Source: Alphaproteobacteria bacterium (lineage in GTDB: Bacteria; Pseudomonadota; Alphaproteobacteria; Sphingomonadales; Sphingomonadaceae). Taken from it: a DNA stretch of 9,195 nucleotides. Below are positions 1-6,053 of this stretch, piece after piece (position 1 is the first letter of the stretch; each line of letters begins with the position of its first letter). A model generated the notes under the pieces. The model saw nothing but the letters and a program-made list of their open reading frames with translations. It was not told the origin of the DNA and ran no database searches. The stretch spans positions 1 through 9,195 of the forward strand of contig JAQGLD010000199.1 in the NCBI GenBank assembly GCA_028293055.1, written 5' to 3'. Both the position numbers and the translations under genes were made by a program.

Positions 1-32
1 AGCTGGTCGCGCATCGAGAAGTGGAGGACTGG

Positions 33-53
33 ATGCTGAAACAAGTTCAGCAT
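33..53. repeat. Short palindromic intergenic element (8-bp stem hairpin)
   Basis: The arms ATGCTGAA (33-40) and TTCAGCAT (46-53) are perfectly complementary around the loop ACAAG, and TGACG follows. No gene is visible around it in the first 223 bases. From memory, hairpins of the form CTGAAACAAGTTCAG followed by a TGACG-type tail are scattered between genes in sphingomonad genomes; that is recollection, not something the window shows. It could be a REP-like element or the 3' hairpin of a gene lying outside the window. No T-run follows on either strand, so a simple intrinsic terminator is unlikely. Confidence 0.55.
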
Positions 54-76
54 GACGAGCGTGGCATATGCGATTT

Positions 77-181
77 CCTCCCCCTCGATGGGGGAGGGTT
101 GGGGTAGGGCTGGACTAAGAGCCCCACACCGAGCGGACGGAGATTCCACCCCTCCCCAACCCTCCCCATCAAGGGGAGGGG
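77..181. repeat. Paired inverted REP-like element of C/G-rich hairpins
   Basis: Two roughly 33-base copies (77-109 and 149-181) lie head to head. Each contains a perfect 8-bp hairpin: CCTCCCCC/GGGGGAGG around TCGAT (77-97), and CCCTCCCC/GGGGAGGG around ATCAA (160-180). The copies are near-identical reverse complements of each other, including a shared flank GGGTTGGGG / CCCCAACCC, separated by about 39 bases of unrelated sequence. This layout of two inverted REP-like units resembles the repeat pairs mobilised by REP-associated transposases. It lies just downstream of mltG on the minus strand, where it could stabilise the mRNA 3' end or stop transcription. No coding sequence is supported in 1-223. 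Confidence 0.75.
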
Positions 182-223
182 CTAGAGTCGGCACCTGCAC
201 CCTACGGCGGGACGCCGATTTCT

Positions 224-1183
224 TCAGATCCCCCGCTCGCGCCGGAGCGCGCGCCATTTCACGACATTGGCATTATGCTCGGCGAGCGTGTTGGCGAAGA
301 CATGCCCGCCGGTGCCGTCCGCGACGAAATAGAGCGCATCGGTCCTCGCCGGCTTGAGCACCGCCTCGATCGAGGCCCGGCCCGGATTGGCGATCGGCCC
401 GGCCGGGAGTCCGCGCATCGTATAGGTGTTGTAGCCGTTATGCGCCTCGACCTCGGACTTGAGGATCTGGCGGCCGAGCGGGCGGCCGCGTGTGATCGGG
501 TAGATGATCGTCGGATCGGCCTGGAGCGGCATTCCGGCCTTCAGCCGATTGCCGTAGACCCCGGCGATCATCGGCCGCTCGGAGGGCTTTGCGGTCTCCT
601 TCTCGACGATCGAGGCGAGGGTCAAAGCCTCCGCCTTGGTCCTCACCACGCTGTCCGGGCTGCGCTCGGGCCAGAGCCGGTCGAGCGTCTTGCGCATCGC
701 CGCCTGCATTCGGCCGAGCACCGCCGTCCTCTTCTCGCCGCGCTGATAGGAATAGCTGTCCGGAAGCACCGAGCCCTCCTCGGGCAGCGCCGCCTCGCCG
801 GTCAGCGCCGGCGCCTGGACCAGCCGGTCCTGAACCAGCACCGAGGGCAGGCCCTCCGGAATGACGACGAAACGCTGCAGGGTCTTGCCCGACTGCAGCA
901 TCGTCAGGATCTTCTTGTAGCTGGCATGGGCCGGGAATTCATATTCGCCGGCGAAGATCGCCCGCTTGCCGCCGAACAGCTTCGCCTGGAACAGGAATCG
1001 GCTGGTCGAGGAGATCACCCCAGCCCGCTTCAGCGTGGCCGCAGCCGAGACCAGGCTGGCGCCGCGCGGAATGACGACGCTGGTCGATTCGCGCGCCGGC
1101 CCCGAGCCGTTCCAGCCCTGGACGAAGTAGAATCCGAGGGCGGCGGCGACCAGCAGGCCGAGGACGACCAGCTTGCGCCTCAC
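224..1183 (-). CDS. mltG: Endolytic murein transglycosylase MltG (YceG family)
   Basis: An inner-membrane lytic transglycosylase that cleaves nascent glycan strands in the periplasm and is thought to set their length. The 319-residue product has one N-terminal membrane segment (about residues 4-20) and no cleavable signal. A LysM-like region follows (about 35-100; VVIPRGASLVSAAATL), then the catalytic YceG domain. Family signatures are ASIVEKET (190-197), which carries the catalytic glutamate, ADPTIIYP (222-229), YNTYTMRGLPAGPIANPG (251-268) and YFVADGTGGHVF (285-296). Length is close to the roughly 340 residues of the E. coli protein. The start is GTG, four bases after the fabF stop codon, with a weak GAAGG about 12 bases upstream. 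Translational coupling to fabF is therefore likely. No promoter of its own is visible. Confidence 0.95.
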   Translation of the reverse strand: MRRKLVVLGLLVAAALGFYFVQGWNGSGPARESTSVVIPRGASLVSAAATLKRAGVISSTSRFLFQAKLFGGKRAIFAGEYEFPAHASYKKILTMLQSGKTLQRFVVIPEGLPSVLVQDRLVQAPALTGEAALPEEGSVLPDSYSYQRGEKRTAVLGRMQAAMRKTLDRLWPERSPDSVVRTKAEALTLASIVEKETAKPSERPMIAGVYGNRLKAGMPLQADPTIIYPITRGRPLGRQILKSEVEAHNGYNTYTMRGLPAGPIANPGRASIEAVLKPARTDALYFVADGTGGHVFANTLAEHNANVVKWRALRRERGI

Positions 1184-1187
1184 GGGA

Positions 1188-2447
1188 TCAGAGCGCCTTC
1201 ATCACCAGGCTGGCATTGGTGCCGCCGAAGCCGAAGCTGTTGTTGAGCACCGCCTTGACCTTGCGCTGCTTGGCGACCTTCGGGACGAGGTCGACCCCGG
1301 CCGTGCCCTCGCTCGGATTATCGAGGTTGAGGGTCGGCGGCACGATCTGGTCGCGCATCGCGAGGATGCAGAAGATCGCCTCGACCGCGCCGGCGCCGCC
1401 GAGCAGGTGGCCGATCGCCGACTTGGTCGAGCTCATCGAGAGGTGGCCGATGTCGTTGCCGAACAGCCTGCGCACCGCGCCGAGCTCGAGCTCGTCGCCG
1501 AGCGGGGTCGAGGTGCCGTGGGCGTTGATATAGTCGATGTCGTCCAGCGCGAGGCCGGACCGCTTCATCGCCGCCTGCATCGCGCGATAGGCGCCGGCGC
1601 CCTGGGGGTGCGGCGCAGTGACATGATAGGCGTCGCCGGACATGCCGTAGCCGACCATCTCGGCATAGATTTTCGCGCCCCGCGCCTTGGCATGCTCATA
1701 TTCCTCGAGCACGACGACTCCGGACCCCTCGCCCATGACGAATCCGTCGCGGTCCCGGTCATAGGGACGGCTGGCCCGCTCCGGCTGGTCGTTGAAATGG
1801 GTCGAAAGCGCGCGCGCCTGGGAAAATCCTGCGATTCCGATCGGGCAGATCGCAGCTTCCGCGCCGCCGGCGAGCATGATGTCGGCATCGTCGATCGCGA
1901 TCATCCTCGCCGCGTCGCCGATCGAATGGGCGCCGGTCGAGCAGGCGGTGACGACGGCGTGGTTCGGGCCCATCAGTCCGTATTTGATCGAGACCTGACC
2001 GGAGATCAGGTTGATCAGGCGGCCGTGGACGAAATGCGGACTGACCCGGCGGGGGCCCCTCTCGTGGAGGACGATCGATTCCTTCTCGATCCCCGGCAGG
2101 CCGCCGATTCCCGAGCCGATCGAGACACCGGCGCGGAGGCGCTCCTCCTCGCTCATGTCGGTCAGCCCGGCATCCTCGAGCGCCTGGCTTGCGGCGTCGA
2201 TTCCGAAGACGATGAACGGATCGACCTGGCGCTGGACCTTGTGGTCGACTCGCTTGTTGGGGTCGAAGCCATATTCATGCTCCGGTGGCTTGACCTCGCA
2301 GGCGACCTTGCAGGCGAAGTCCTCCGGATCGAAATGGGTGATCCGCCCCGCGCCGCTCTTGGAAGCGAGGATGTTCCTCCAGCTGGTCTCGACATCGGCG
2401 CCTAGCGGCGACACCATGCCAAGACCCGTGACGACGACCCGGCGCAT
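1188..2447 (-). CDS. fabF: 3-oxoacyl-[acyl-carrier-protein] synthase II
   Basis: The cytosolic elongating condensing enzyme of type II fatty-acid synthesis. It transfers the acyl chain from ACP to its active-site cysteine and condenses it with malonyl-ACP. The 419-residue product has the thiolase-fold Cys-His-His site: C169 in VVTACSTGAHS, H310 in NAHGTSTPLGD, and K342/H347 in TKSAIGHLLGGAG. The Gly-rich NNSFGFGGTNAS (402-413) includes the gating Phe407. It is full length for FabF (E. coli about 413). The HGTSTPLGD and NSFGFGGTN motifs favour FabF over FabB. The ATG has GGGAG at 2455-2459, seven bases upstream. It is separated from acpP by two hairpins and followed at once by mltG, suggesting that fabF-mltG form one unit. 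Confidence 0.97.
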   Translation of the reverse strand: MRRVVVTGLGMVSPLGADVETSWRNILASKSGAGRITHFDPEDFACKVACEVKPPEHEYGFDPNKRVDHKVQRQVDPFIVFGIDAASQALEDAGLTDMSEEERLRAGVSIGSGIGGLPGIEKESIVLHERGPRRVSPHFVHGRLINLISGQVSIKYGLMGPNHAVVTACSTGAHSIGDAARMIAIDDADIMLAGGAEAAICPIGIAGFSQARALSTHFNDQPERASRPYDRDRDGFVMGEGSGVVVLEEYEHAKARGAKIYAEMVGYGMSGDAYHVTAPHPQGAGAYRAMQAAMKRSGLALDDIDYINAHGTSTPLGDELELGAVRRLFGNDIGHLSMSSTKSAIGHLLGGAGAVEAIFCILAMRDQIVPPTLNLDNPSEGTAGVDLVPKVAKQRKVKAVLNNSFGFGGTNASLVMKAL

Positions 2448-2470
2448 TCAGCTACTCCCGAAAATAATCC

Positions 2471-2490
2471 CAGGGTTCGGCCGAACCCTG
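2471..2490. promoter_or_regulatory. Perfect 20-bp palindrome in the fabF leader
   Basis: The left half CAGGGTTCGG is followed directly by its exact reverse complement CCGAACCCTG. In RNA it could fold as an 8-bp stem with a GGCC tetraloop. In DNA it has the two-fold symmetry of an operator for a dimeric regulator. It ends 11 bases upstream of the fabF Shine-Dalgarno. On the minus strand the sequence after it is GGATTATTTTCG, T-rich but broken, so a weak terminator or attenuator is possible. The symmetry is seen directly; the role is inference. Confidence 0.6.
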
Positions 2491-2497
2491 ATGTCAA

Positions 2498-2529
2498 AAC
2501 GGCTCCCCGGCCGTGGACGGGGAGCCGTT
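2498..2529 (-). terminator. Terminator-like hairpin between acpP and fabF
   Basis: The arms AACGGCTCCCC (2498-2508) and GGGGAGCCGTT (2519-2529) form a perfect 11-bp stem with a 10-base loop. Read on the minus strand the stem ends in GTTTTG, a short T-run of four. That suits partial rather than complete intrinsic termination downstream of acpP. On the plus strand the stem is followed by GAAAATGG, so it would not terminate in that direction. It begins about 40 bases past the acpP stop codon. Strong acpP expression with reduced read-through into fabF is the likely effect. Confidence 0.7.
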
Positions 2530-2569
2530 GAAAATGGCTCGACCACCGCCACCGGGCGGGGCCTGAGGA

Positions 2570-2806
2570 TCAGGCCTTGTTCGCCTCGATATAATCGATC
2601 GCGTCCCGGACGGTCGTGATCTTCTCGGCGGCGTCGTCCGGAATTTCCACTCCGAACTCCTCTTCGAACGCCATCACCAGCTCGACGATGTCGAGGCTGT
2701 CGGCACCCAGGTCGTCGATGAAGCTGGCGTCTTCGGTCACCTTCTCGGCTTCCACGCCGAGATGTTCGACGACGATCTTCTTCACGCGATCGGAGGTCTC
2801 GCTCAT
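2570..2806 (-). CDS. acpP: Acyl carrier protein
   Basis: A small, acidic cytosolic carrier of acyl intermediates for fatty-acid synthesis and for acyl donation to phospholipid and lipid A pathways. The 78-residue product is full length. It has the phosphopantetheine site in [14 protein letters not shown], where Ser37 is modified by holo-ACP synthase, and the acidic recognition helix [12 protein letters not shown] (48-59). The ATG is preceded by AGGGAG with a six-base spacer. It has its own likely promoter at 2838-2866 and a hairpin after its stop codon, so it can be transcribed apart from fabF. The usual fabG-acpP adjacency is broken here by the glycosyltransferase gene on the opposite strand. 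Confidence 0.98.
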   Translation of the reverse strand: MSETSDRVKKIVVEHLGVEAEKVTEDASFIDDLGADSLDIVELVMAFEEEFGVEIPDDAAEKITTVRDAIDYIEANKA

Positions 2807-2837
2807 TTCATTCTCCCTTAGGCTCTCTTTGACCCTG

Positions 2838-2866
2838 CCCTAGCCGCACAAACCACTGGCTGGCAA
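2838..2866 (-). promoter_or_regulatory. Candidate promoter for acpP
   Basis: Read on the minus strand, TTGCCA (2861-2866) is a -35-like hexamer, followed by a 17-base spacer and CTAGGG (2838-2843) as a weak -10. The start codon lies about 31 bases further on. The layout matches the candidate fabD promoter (TTGACC, 16 bases, CTAGTC), which is the main support. The -10 departs strongly from TATAAT, so the call is tentative. Confidence 0.4.
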
Positions 2867-2954
2867 GTGGCGAGCGATGCCGTTTCGCACCTGCGCGGGA
2901 GCAAGGGAATCGTCGTTAACTTTTTGTTGCCGGGTGCGGCGGCATGAAGGGAGG

Positions 2955-4196
2955 ATGTGGAGGGGATTCTCCGACGGGCGTTGGGTCAGCGAGCAGCGAA
3001 TCCGGGCAGTCGCCCTGATTTCCGGCGCGATGAGCCTGTGCGCCTGCCTCTATCTCGTCGCGACCGCCCACGGCACGCTCGACCGCTGGGGCCGCCCGCT
3101 CGGCACCGATTTCGCCGGAGTCTATGCGGCGGGCCGGATGGCGCTTGCCGGCGACGGCGCCAGAGCGTGGAGCTGGGGGCCGCAATATGCGGTGCAGCAG
3201 GCGGTGCACGGCAGCTCCGACGTCCCCTTCGTCAGCTGGCACTATCCGCCCCCCTTCCTCCTGCTGGCGGCGGCGCTCGCCTGGCTTCCCTATCTCTGGG
3301 CCCTTTTCATCTATCAGGGCGCGACGCTTTCGGCGGCCTTGGTCCTGGTCCGCCGGATCGTCCCCAGGCGACAGGTTCTCCTCCTCGCGCTCGCAGCGCC
3401 GATCACCTTCATCTGCCTCGGCCACGGCCAGAACGGGTTCCTCACCGCCACCCTGCTCGGCGGCGGGCTGCTGCTGCTCGACCGAAGGCCGATCCTCGCC
3501 GGGCTGCTGCTCGGCTGCCTTGTCTACAAGCCGCAATTCGCGCCGCTGGTGCCACCCCTGCTGCTCGTCGGAGGTCATTGGCGGGCACTCGCAGCGGCCG
3601 CGGCGTCGGCCGGATTGCTGGTCGCCTTCACGCTGCTGCTCTGGGGCTGGCCGGTCTGGGCGGCCTTTCTTCATTCGCTGCCGCTCACCCGCGAGGTGGT
3701 GATCGAATCCGGAATTCCCGGTTGGGGCAAGATCCACAGCATCTTCGCGATGGCGCGGATGTGGGGCGGCGGAATCGCGCTCGGCTATTCGGTCCAGGCG
3801 GTCGCGAGTCTTGCGGCGATCGCCTCGGCCCTGTGGCTCACCCGCCGCGCATCGCCGCCGCTGCGCAATGGAGCAGCCTGCGCCGCGGCTTTGCTTTCGA
3901 CCCCCTATGTGCTCGATTACGACTTCGTCCTGCTCGCGGTCGGCCTTGCCTTCATCGTCCGAGATGCGATCGGCCGCGGCTTCCTGAGCTGGGAAAAGAG
4001 CCTGCTCGCCCTGGTCTGGATCGCGCCCTTATTCTCGCGCCAGCTCGCCACCCTGGCCCTGCTGCCGGTGGGACAGGCGAGCGCGCTGATCGTGCTCGGC
4101 CTCGCTATCCGCCGCGCGGTGATTCTCGATCGGGCGGCCGAGCTCGGGCTCAGAACATCGCCATTCCGCCATTTACGTGCAGCGTCTGCCCGGTGA
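2955..4196 (+). CDS. GT87/DUF2029 family polytopic membrane glycosyltransferase
   Basis: Probably a GT-C fold mannosyltransferase-like enzyme that uses a polyprenyl-phosphate sugar on the periplasmic side, as known for the mycobacterial GT87 member PimE. The substrate here is unknown. The 413-residue product has about ten hydrophobic segments. An acidic GTDFAG motif follows the first of them (D52, the expected catalytic base position). Further motifs are SWHYPPPFLLL (94-104), LGHGQNGF (155-162), VYKPQFAPL (190-198) and STPYVLDYDF (315-324). The start is uncertain. ATG 2955 sits directly against AAGGGAGG with no spacer. An in-frame ATG at 2877 would add 26 residues but overlaps upstream regulatory DNA. 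GTG 2934 and ATG 3033 are further options. It is transcribed against its fab neighbours, and its last 47 bases overlap the 3' end of fabG. Confidence 0.85.
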   Translation: MWRGFSDGRWVSEQRIRAVALISGAMSLCACLYLVATAHGTLDRWGRPLGTDFAGVYAAGRMALAGDGARAWSWGPQYAVQQAVHGSSDVPFVSWHYPPPFLLLAAALAWLPYLWALFIYQGATLSAALVLVRRIVPRRQVLLLALAAPITFICLGHGQNGFLTATLLGGGLLLLDRRPILAGLLLGCLVYKPQFAPLVPPLLLVGGHWRALAAAAASAGLLVAFTLLLWGWPVWAAFLHSLPLTREVVIESGIPGWGKIHSIFAMARMWGGGIALGYSVQAVASLAAIASALWLTRRASPPLRNGAACAAALLSTPYVLDYDFVLLAVGLAFIVRDAIGRGFLSWEKSLLALVWIAPLFSRQLATLALLPVGQASALIVLGLAIRRAVILDRAAELGLRTSPFRHLRAASAR

Positions 4197-4887
4197 CATA
4201 GCCGGCCTCGCGGCTGGCGAGGTAAGCGACTGCCGCGCCGACATCCTCACCCTCGCCGAGCCGGCCCGCCGGAACCCTGCCGAGCAGATGGTCGCGCTGC
4301 GCCTCGGGCAGGGCGTCGGTCATCGCCGAGCGGATGAAGCCCGGGGCGACGCAATTGACCGTGATTCCGCGGGTCGCGACCTCCTGGGCGAGCGCCTTGG
4401 ACATCCCCACCAGGCCGGCCTTCGACGCCGCATAATTGGCCTGGCCCGGATTGCCGGTCGATCCGACCACGGAGGTGATCGAAACGATCCGGCCGAAGCG
4501 TGCGCGCATCATCGGCTTGAGCGCTGCGCGGGACAGCCTGAATGCCGCTTCGAGGTTGATCCGGATCACGTCCCACCATTCCTCGTCCTTCATCCGCATT
4601 GCCAGATTGTCGCGGGTGACTCCGGCATTGTTGACGAGGATGTCGAGCTTGCCGAGCGCCTCGACCGCACGCGGGACGAGCGCGTCGACCGAAGCTGCGT
4701 CCGAGAGGTTCGCGGCCAGCACCACCGGGTCTCCGCCAAGCTTGCCGGCGACTGCATCGAGCGCTTCCTGGCGCGTGCCGGACAGCGCGACTCGCGCGCC
4801 CTGGGCAGCCAGCGAAGCCGCGATCGCCGAGCCGATCCCGCCCGAAGCGCCGGTCACCAATGCGGTCATTCCGCCGAGATCGAACAT
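4150..4887 (-). CDS. fabG: 3-oxoacyl-[acyl-carrier-protein] reductase
   Basis: A cytosolic NADPH-dependent short-chain dehydrogenase that reduces 3-oxoacyl-ACP to 3-hydroxyacyl-ACP. The 245-residue product has the nucleotide-binding TGASGGIG (12-19), NNAG (86-89) and the tetrad N111, S139 (ITSVVG), Y152 and K156 (YAASK). The C-terminal VTGQTLHVNGGMAMF is typical of true FabG. Length matches E. coli FabG (244). The ATG has GGTGGGAG upstream with a six-base spacer. It follows fabD after 111 bases containing a palindromic repeat and has no clear promoter of its own, so it probably depends on fabD transcription. No terminator is seen after it, so read-through would run antisense to the glycosyltransferase gene. 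Its last 47 bases overlap that gene. Confidence 0.96.
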   Translation of the reverse strand: MFDLGGMTALVTGASGGIGSAIAASLAAQGARVALSGTRQEALDAVAGKLGGDPVVLAANLSDAASVDALVPRAVEALGKLDILVNNAGVTRDNLAMRMKDEEWWDVIRINLEAAFRLSRAALKPMMRARFGRIVSITSVVGSTGNPGQANYAASKAGLVGMSKALAQEVATRGITVNCVAPGFIRSAMTDALPEAQRDHLLGRVPAGRLGEGEDVGAAVAYLASREAGYVTGQTLHVNGGMAMF

Positions 4888-4908
4888 GCGATGTCTCCCA
4901 CCTTAATC

Positions 4909-4991
4909 CGTCATTCCCGCGAAAGCGGGATCCACACTGAGTCCGCGCCATCCGACCGCCCGACTGGATCCCCGGGTCAGCGGGGATGACG
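4909..4991. repeat. 83-bp palindromic repeat element in the fabD-fabG gap
   Basis: The ends are inverted copies, CGTCATTCCCGC (4909-4920) and GCGGGGATGACG (4980-4991), with one mismatch. Inside, each half holds its own hairpin: CCCGC/GCGGG around a GAAA tetraloop (4916-4929), and CCCCG/CGGGG around GGTCAG (4970-4985). GGATCC-like flanks (GGGATCCAC, CTGGATCCCC) extend the symmetry. From memory, CGTCATTCCCGC...GATGACG elements are widespread in alphaproteobacterial intergenic DNA and behave like REP or MITE-type repeats. It fills most of the 111-base gap between fabD and fabG and would form strong RNA hairpins in their shared transcript. Confidence 0.75.
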
Positions 4992-4998
4992 AACGGGG

Positions 4999-5934
4999 TC
5001 AGATCTCCTTGGCCAGCGCCTCGATATCGTCGATCGACATCACGCTCGTCATCCGCACGCCCGGCACGATTCGCCTGACCATGCCGCCGAGCACCTTGCC
5101 GCCGAACTCGACGAAATGATCGACTCCGGCTGCCGACATTGCGAGCACCGATTCGCGCCAGCGCACCATGCCGGTGACCTGCTCGACGAGGAGACGGCCT
5201 ATGTCGGCAGGGTCGGAGACCGGGGCTGCCGTGACATTGGCATAAAGCGGGACCGCGGGTGCGAGGATGTCGACCTGCGCAAGCGCCTTGTCCATCGCCT
5301 CGGCGGCAGGCGCCATCAGGGAACAGTGAAACGGTGCCGACACCGGCAGCAGCACCGCCCGCTTCGCGCCCATCTCCTCGGCCAGGTCCAGCGCGCGCTC
5401 GATGGCGCCGAGATTGCCCGATATCACCACCTGGTTCGGGTCATTGTCGTTGGCGACGGTGCAGATCTCGCCTTGCGCGGCCGCTTGCGCGATCGCCTGC
5501 GCCTTGACGACATCGGCGCCGAGCAAAGCAGCCATCGCCCCCTGGCCGACCGGCACCGCCGCCTGCATCGAGCGTCCGCGCAGCTTGAGCAGCCGCGCGG
5601 TCGTCGCGACATCGAAGGCGCCGGCGGCGCACAGCGCGGTATATTCGCCGAGGCTGTGGCCCGCAACGAAGTCCGCCTTGTCGGAGAGGCGATGGCCGCT
5701 CATCTCCTCGAAGGTACGCAGGGTCGCGATCGCATTGGCCATGATCGCCGGCTGGGCGTTCTCGGTCAGTAGGAGCGCCTCGTCCGGGCCCTCGCTCATC
5801 AGCTCGAAAAGCTTCTGGTCGAGCGCATCGTCGACCTCAGCGAACAGCGCGCGGGCGACCGGACTGGACTCCGCCAGGACCATGCCCATTCCGACCATCT
5901 GGCTTCCCTGTCCCGGGAAAATGAACGCGCGCAT
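4999..5934 (-). CDS. fabD: Malonyl-CoA:ACP transacylase
   Basis: A cytosolic enzyme that moves malonyl from CoA to the AcpP phosphopantetheine, supplying the extender for FabF. The 311-residue product has FPGQGSQ (6-12), the nucleophile Ser94 in GHSLGEYTA, Arg119 in LRGRSMQ, which binds the malonyl carboxylate, His203 in SAPFHCSLM, which pairs with the serine, and the late Gln252 (VEQVTGMVRW). Length equals the E. coli enzyme within a few residues. The ATG is preceded by AGGAGGAG four bases upstream, a strong Shine-Dalgarno. It is the first gene of the minus-strand cluster and diverges from the DUF4142 gene, with a candidate promoter at 5959-5986. fabG follows after a palindromic repeat. Confidence 0.97.
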   Translation of the reverse strand: MRAFIFPGQGSQMVGMGMVLAESSPVARALFAEVDDALDQKLFELMSEGPDEALLLTENAQPAIMANAIATLRTFEEMSGHRLSDKADFVAGHSLGEYTALCAAGAFDVATTARLLKLRGRSMQAAVPVGQGAMAALLGADVVKAQAIAQAAAQGEICTVANDNDPNQVVISGNLGAIERALDLAEEMGAKRAVLLPVSAPFHCSLMAPAAEAMDKALAQVDILAPAVPLYANVTAAPVSDPADIGRLLVEQVTGMVRWRESVLAMSAAGVDHFVEFGGKVLGGMVRRIVPGVRMTSVMSIDDIEALAKEI

Positions 5935-5958
5935 CCGGCTCCTCCTGCTTTGCCGGGC

Positions 5959-5986
5959 GACTAGGCAGGCGGCCGGGCACGGTCAA
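5959..5986 (-). promoter_or_regulatory. Candidate promoter for fabD-fabG
   Basis: On the minus strand TTGACC (5981-5986) matches a good -35. It is followed by a 16-base spacer and CTAGTC (5959-5964). The fabD start codon lies 24 bases beyond, leaving room for a short leader with the AGGAGG site. It resembles the acpP candidate (TTGCCA ... CTAGGG). The -10 is weak against TATAAT. Confidence 0.45.
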
Positions 5987-6053
5987 GCGGACCGGAACTT
6001 GTCCTTCGGCTTCAGGTTTAGGCGGAAATCAGATCCAGTCATCGGAGAGACCC

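Noticed and set aside
1..39. Possible 3' end of a plus-strand gene entering from the left (short open frame ending TGA at 37-39)
   Set aside because: Only about 12 codons are visible and nothing in them is recognisable.
205..217. Small hairpin CGGCG/CGCCG just after the mltG stop codon
   Set aside because: Only five pairs with a three-base loop and no T-run on the minus strand; common by chance at this G+C content.
275..1246. Long plus-strand open frame opposite mltG (323 codons)
   Set aside because: It mirrors mltG on the other strand, is rich in Arg/Gly/Asp/Leu without any recognisable domain, and is a product of high G+C content. mltG has all family motifs.
1173..2405. Long plus-strand open frame opposite fabF (410 codons)
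   Set aside because: It is antisense to a clearly functional fabF, with low-complexity Arg/Asp/Ala composition and no ribosome-binding site.
2957..4201. 414-codon frame shifted relative to the GT87 gene
   Set aside because: The translation lacks membrane segments and is Arg/Pro-rich. The other frame gives a coherent membrane protein with GT87 motifs.
5999..6024. Possible promoter for the DUF4142 gene (TTGTCC ... TAGGCG)
   Set aside because: The spacer is only 14 bases, too short for a normal sigma-70-type promoter, and no better pair was seen.
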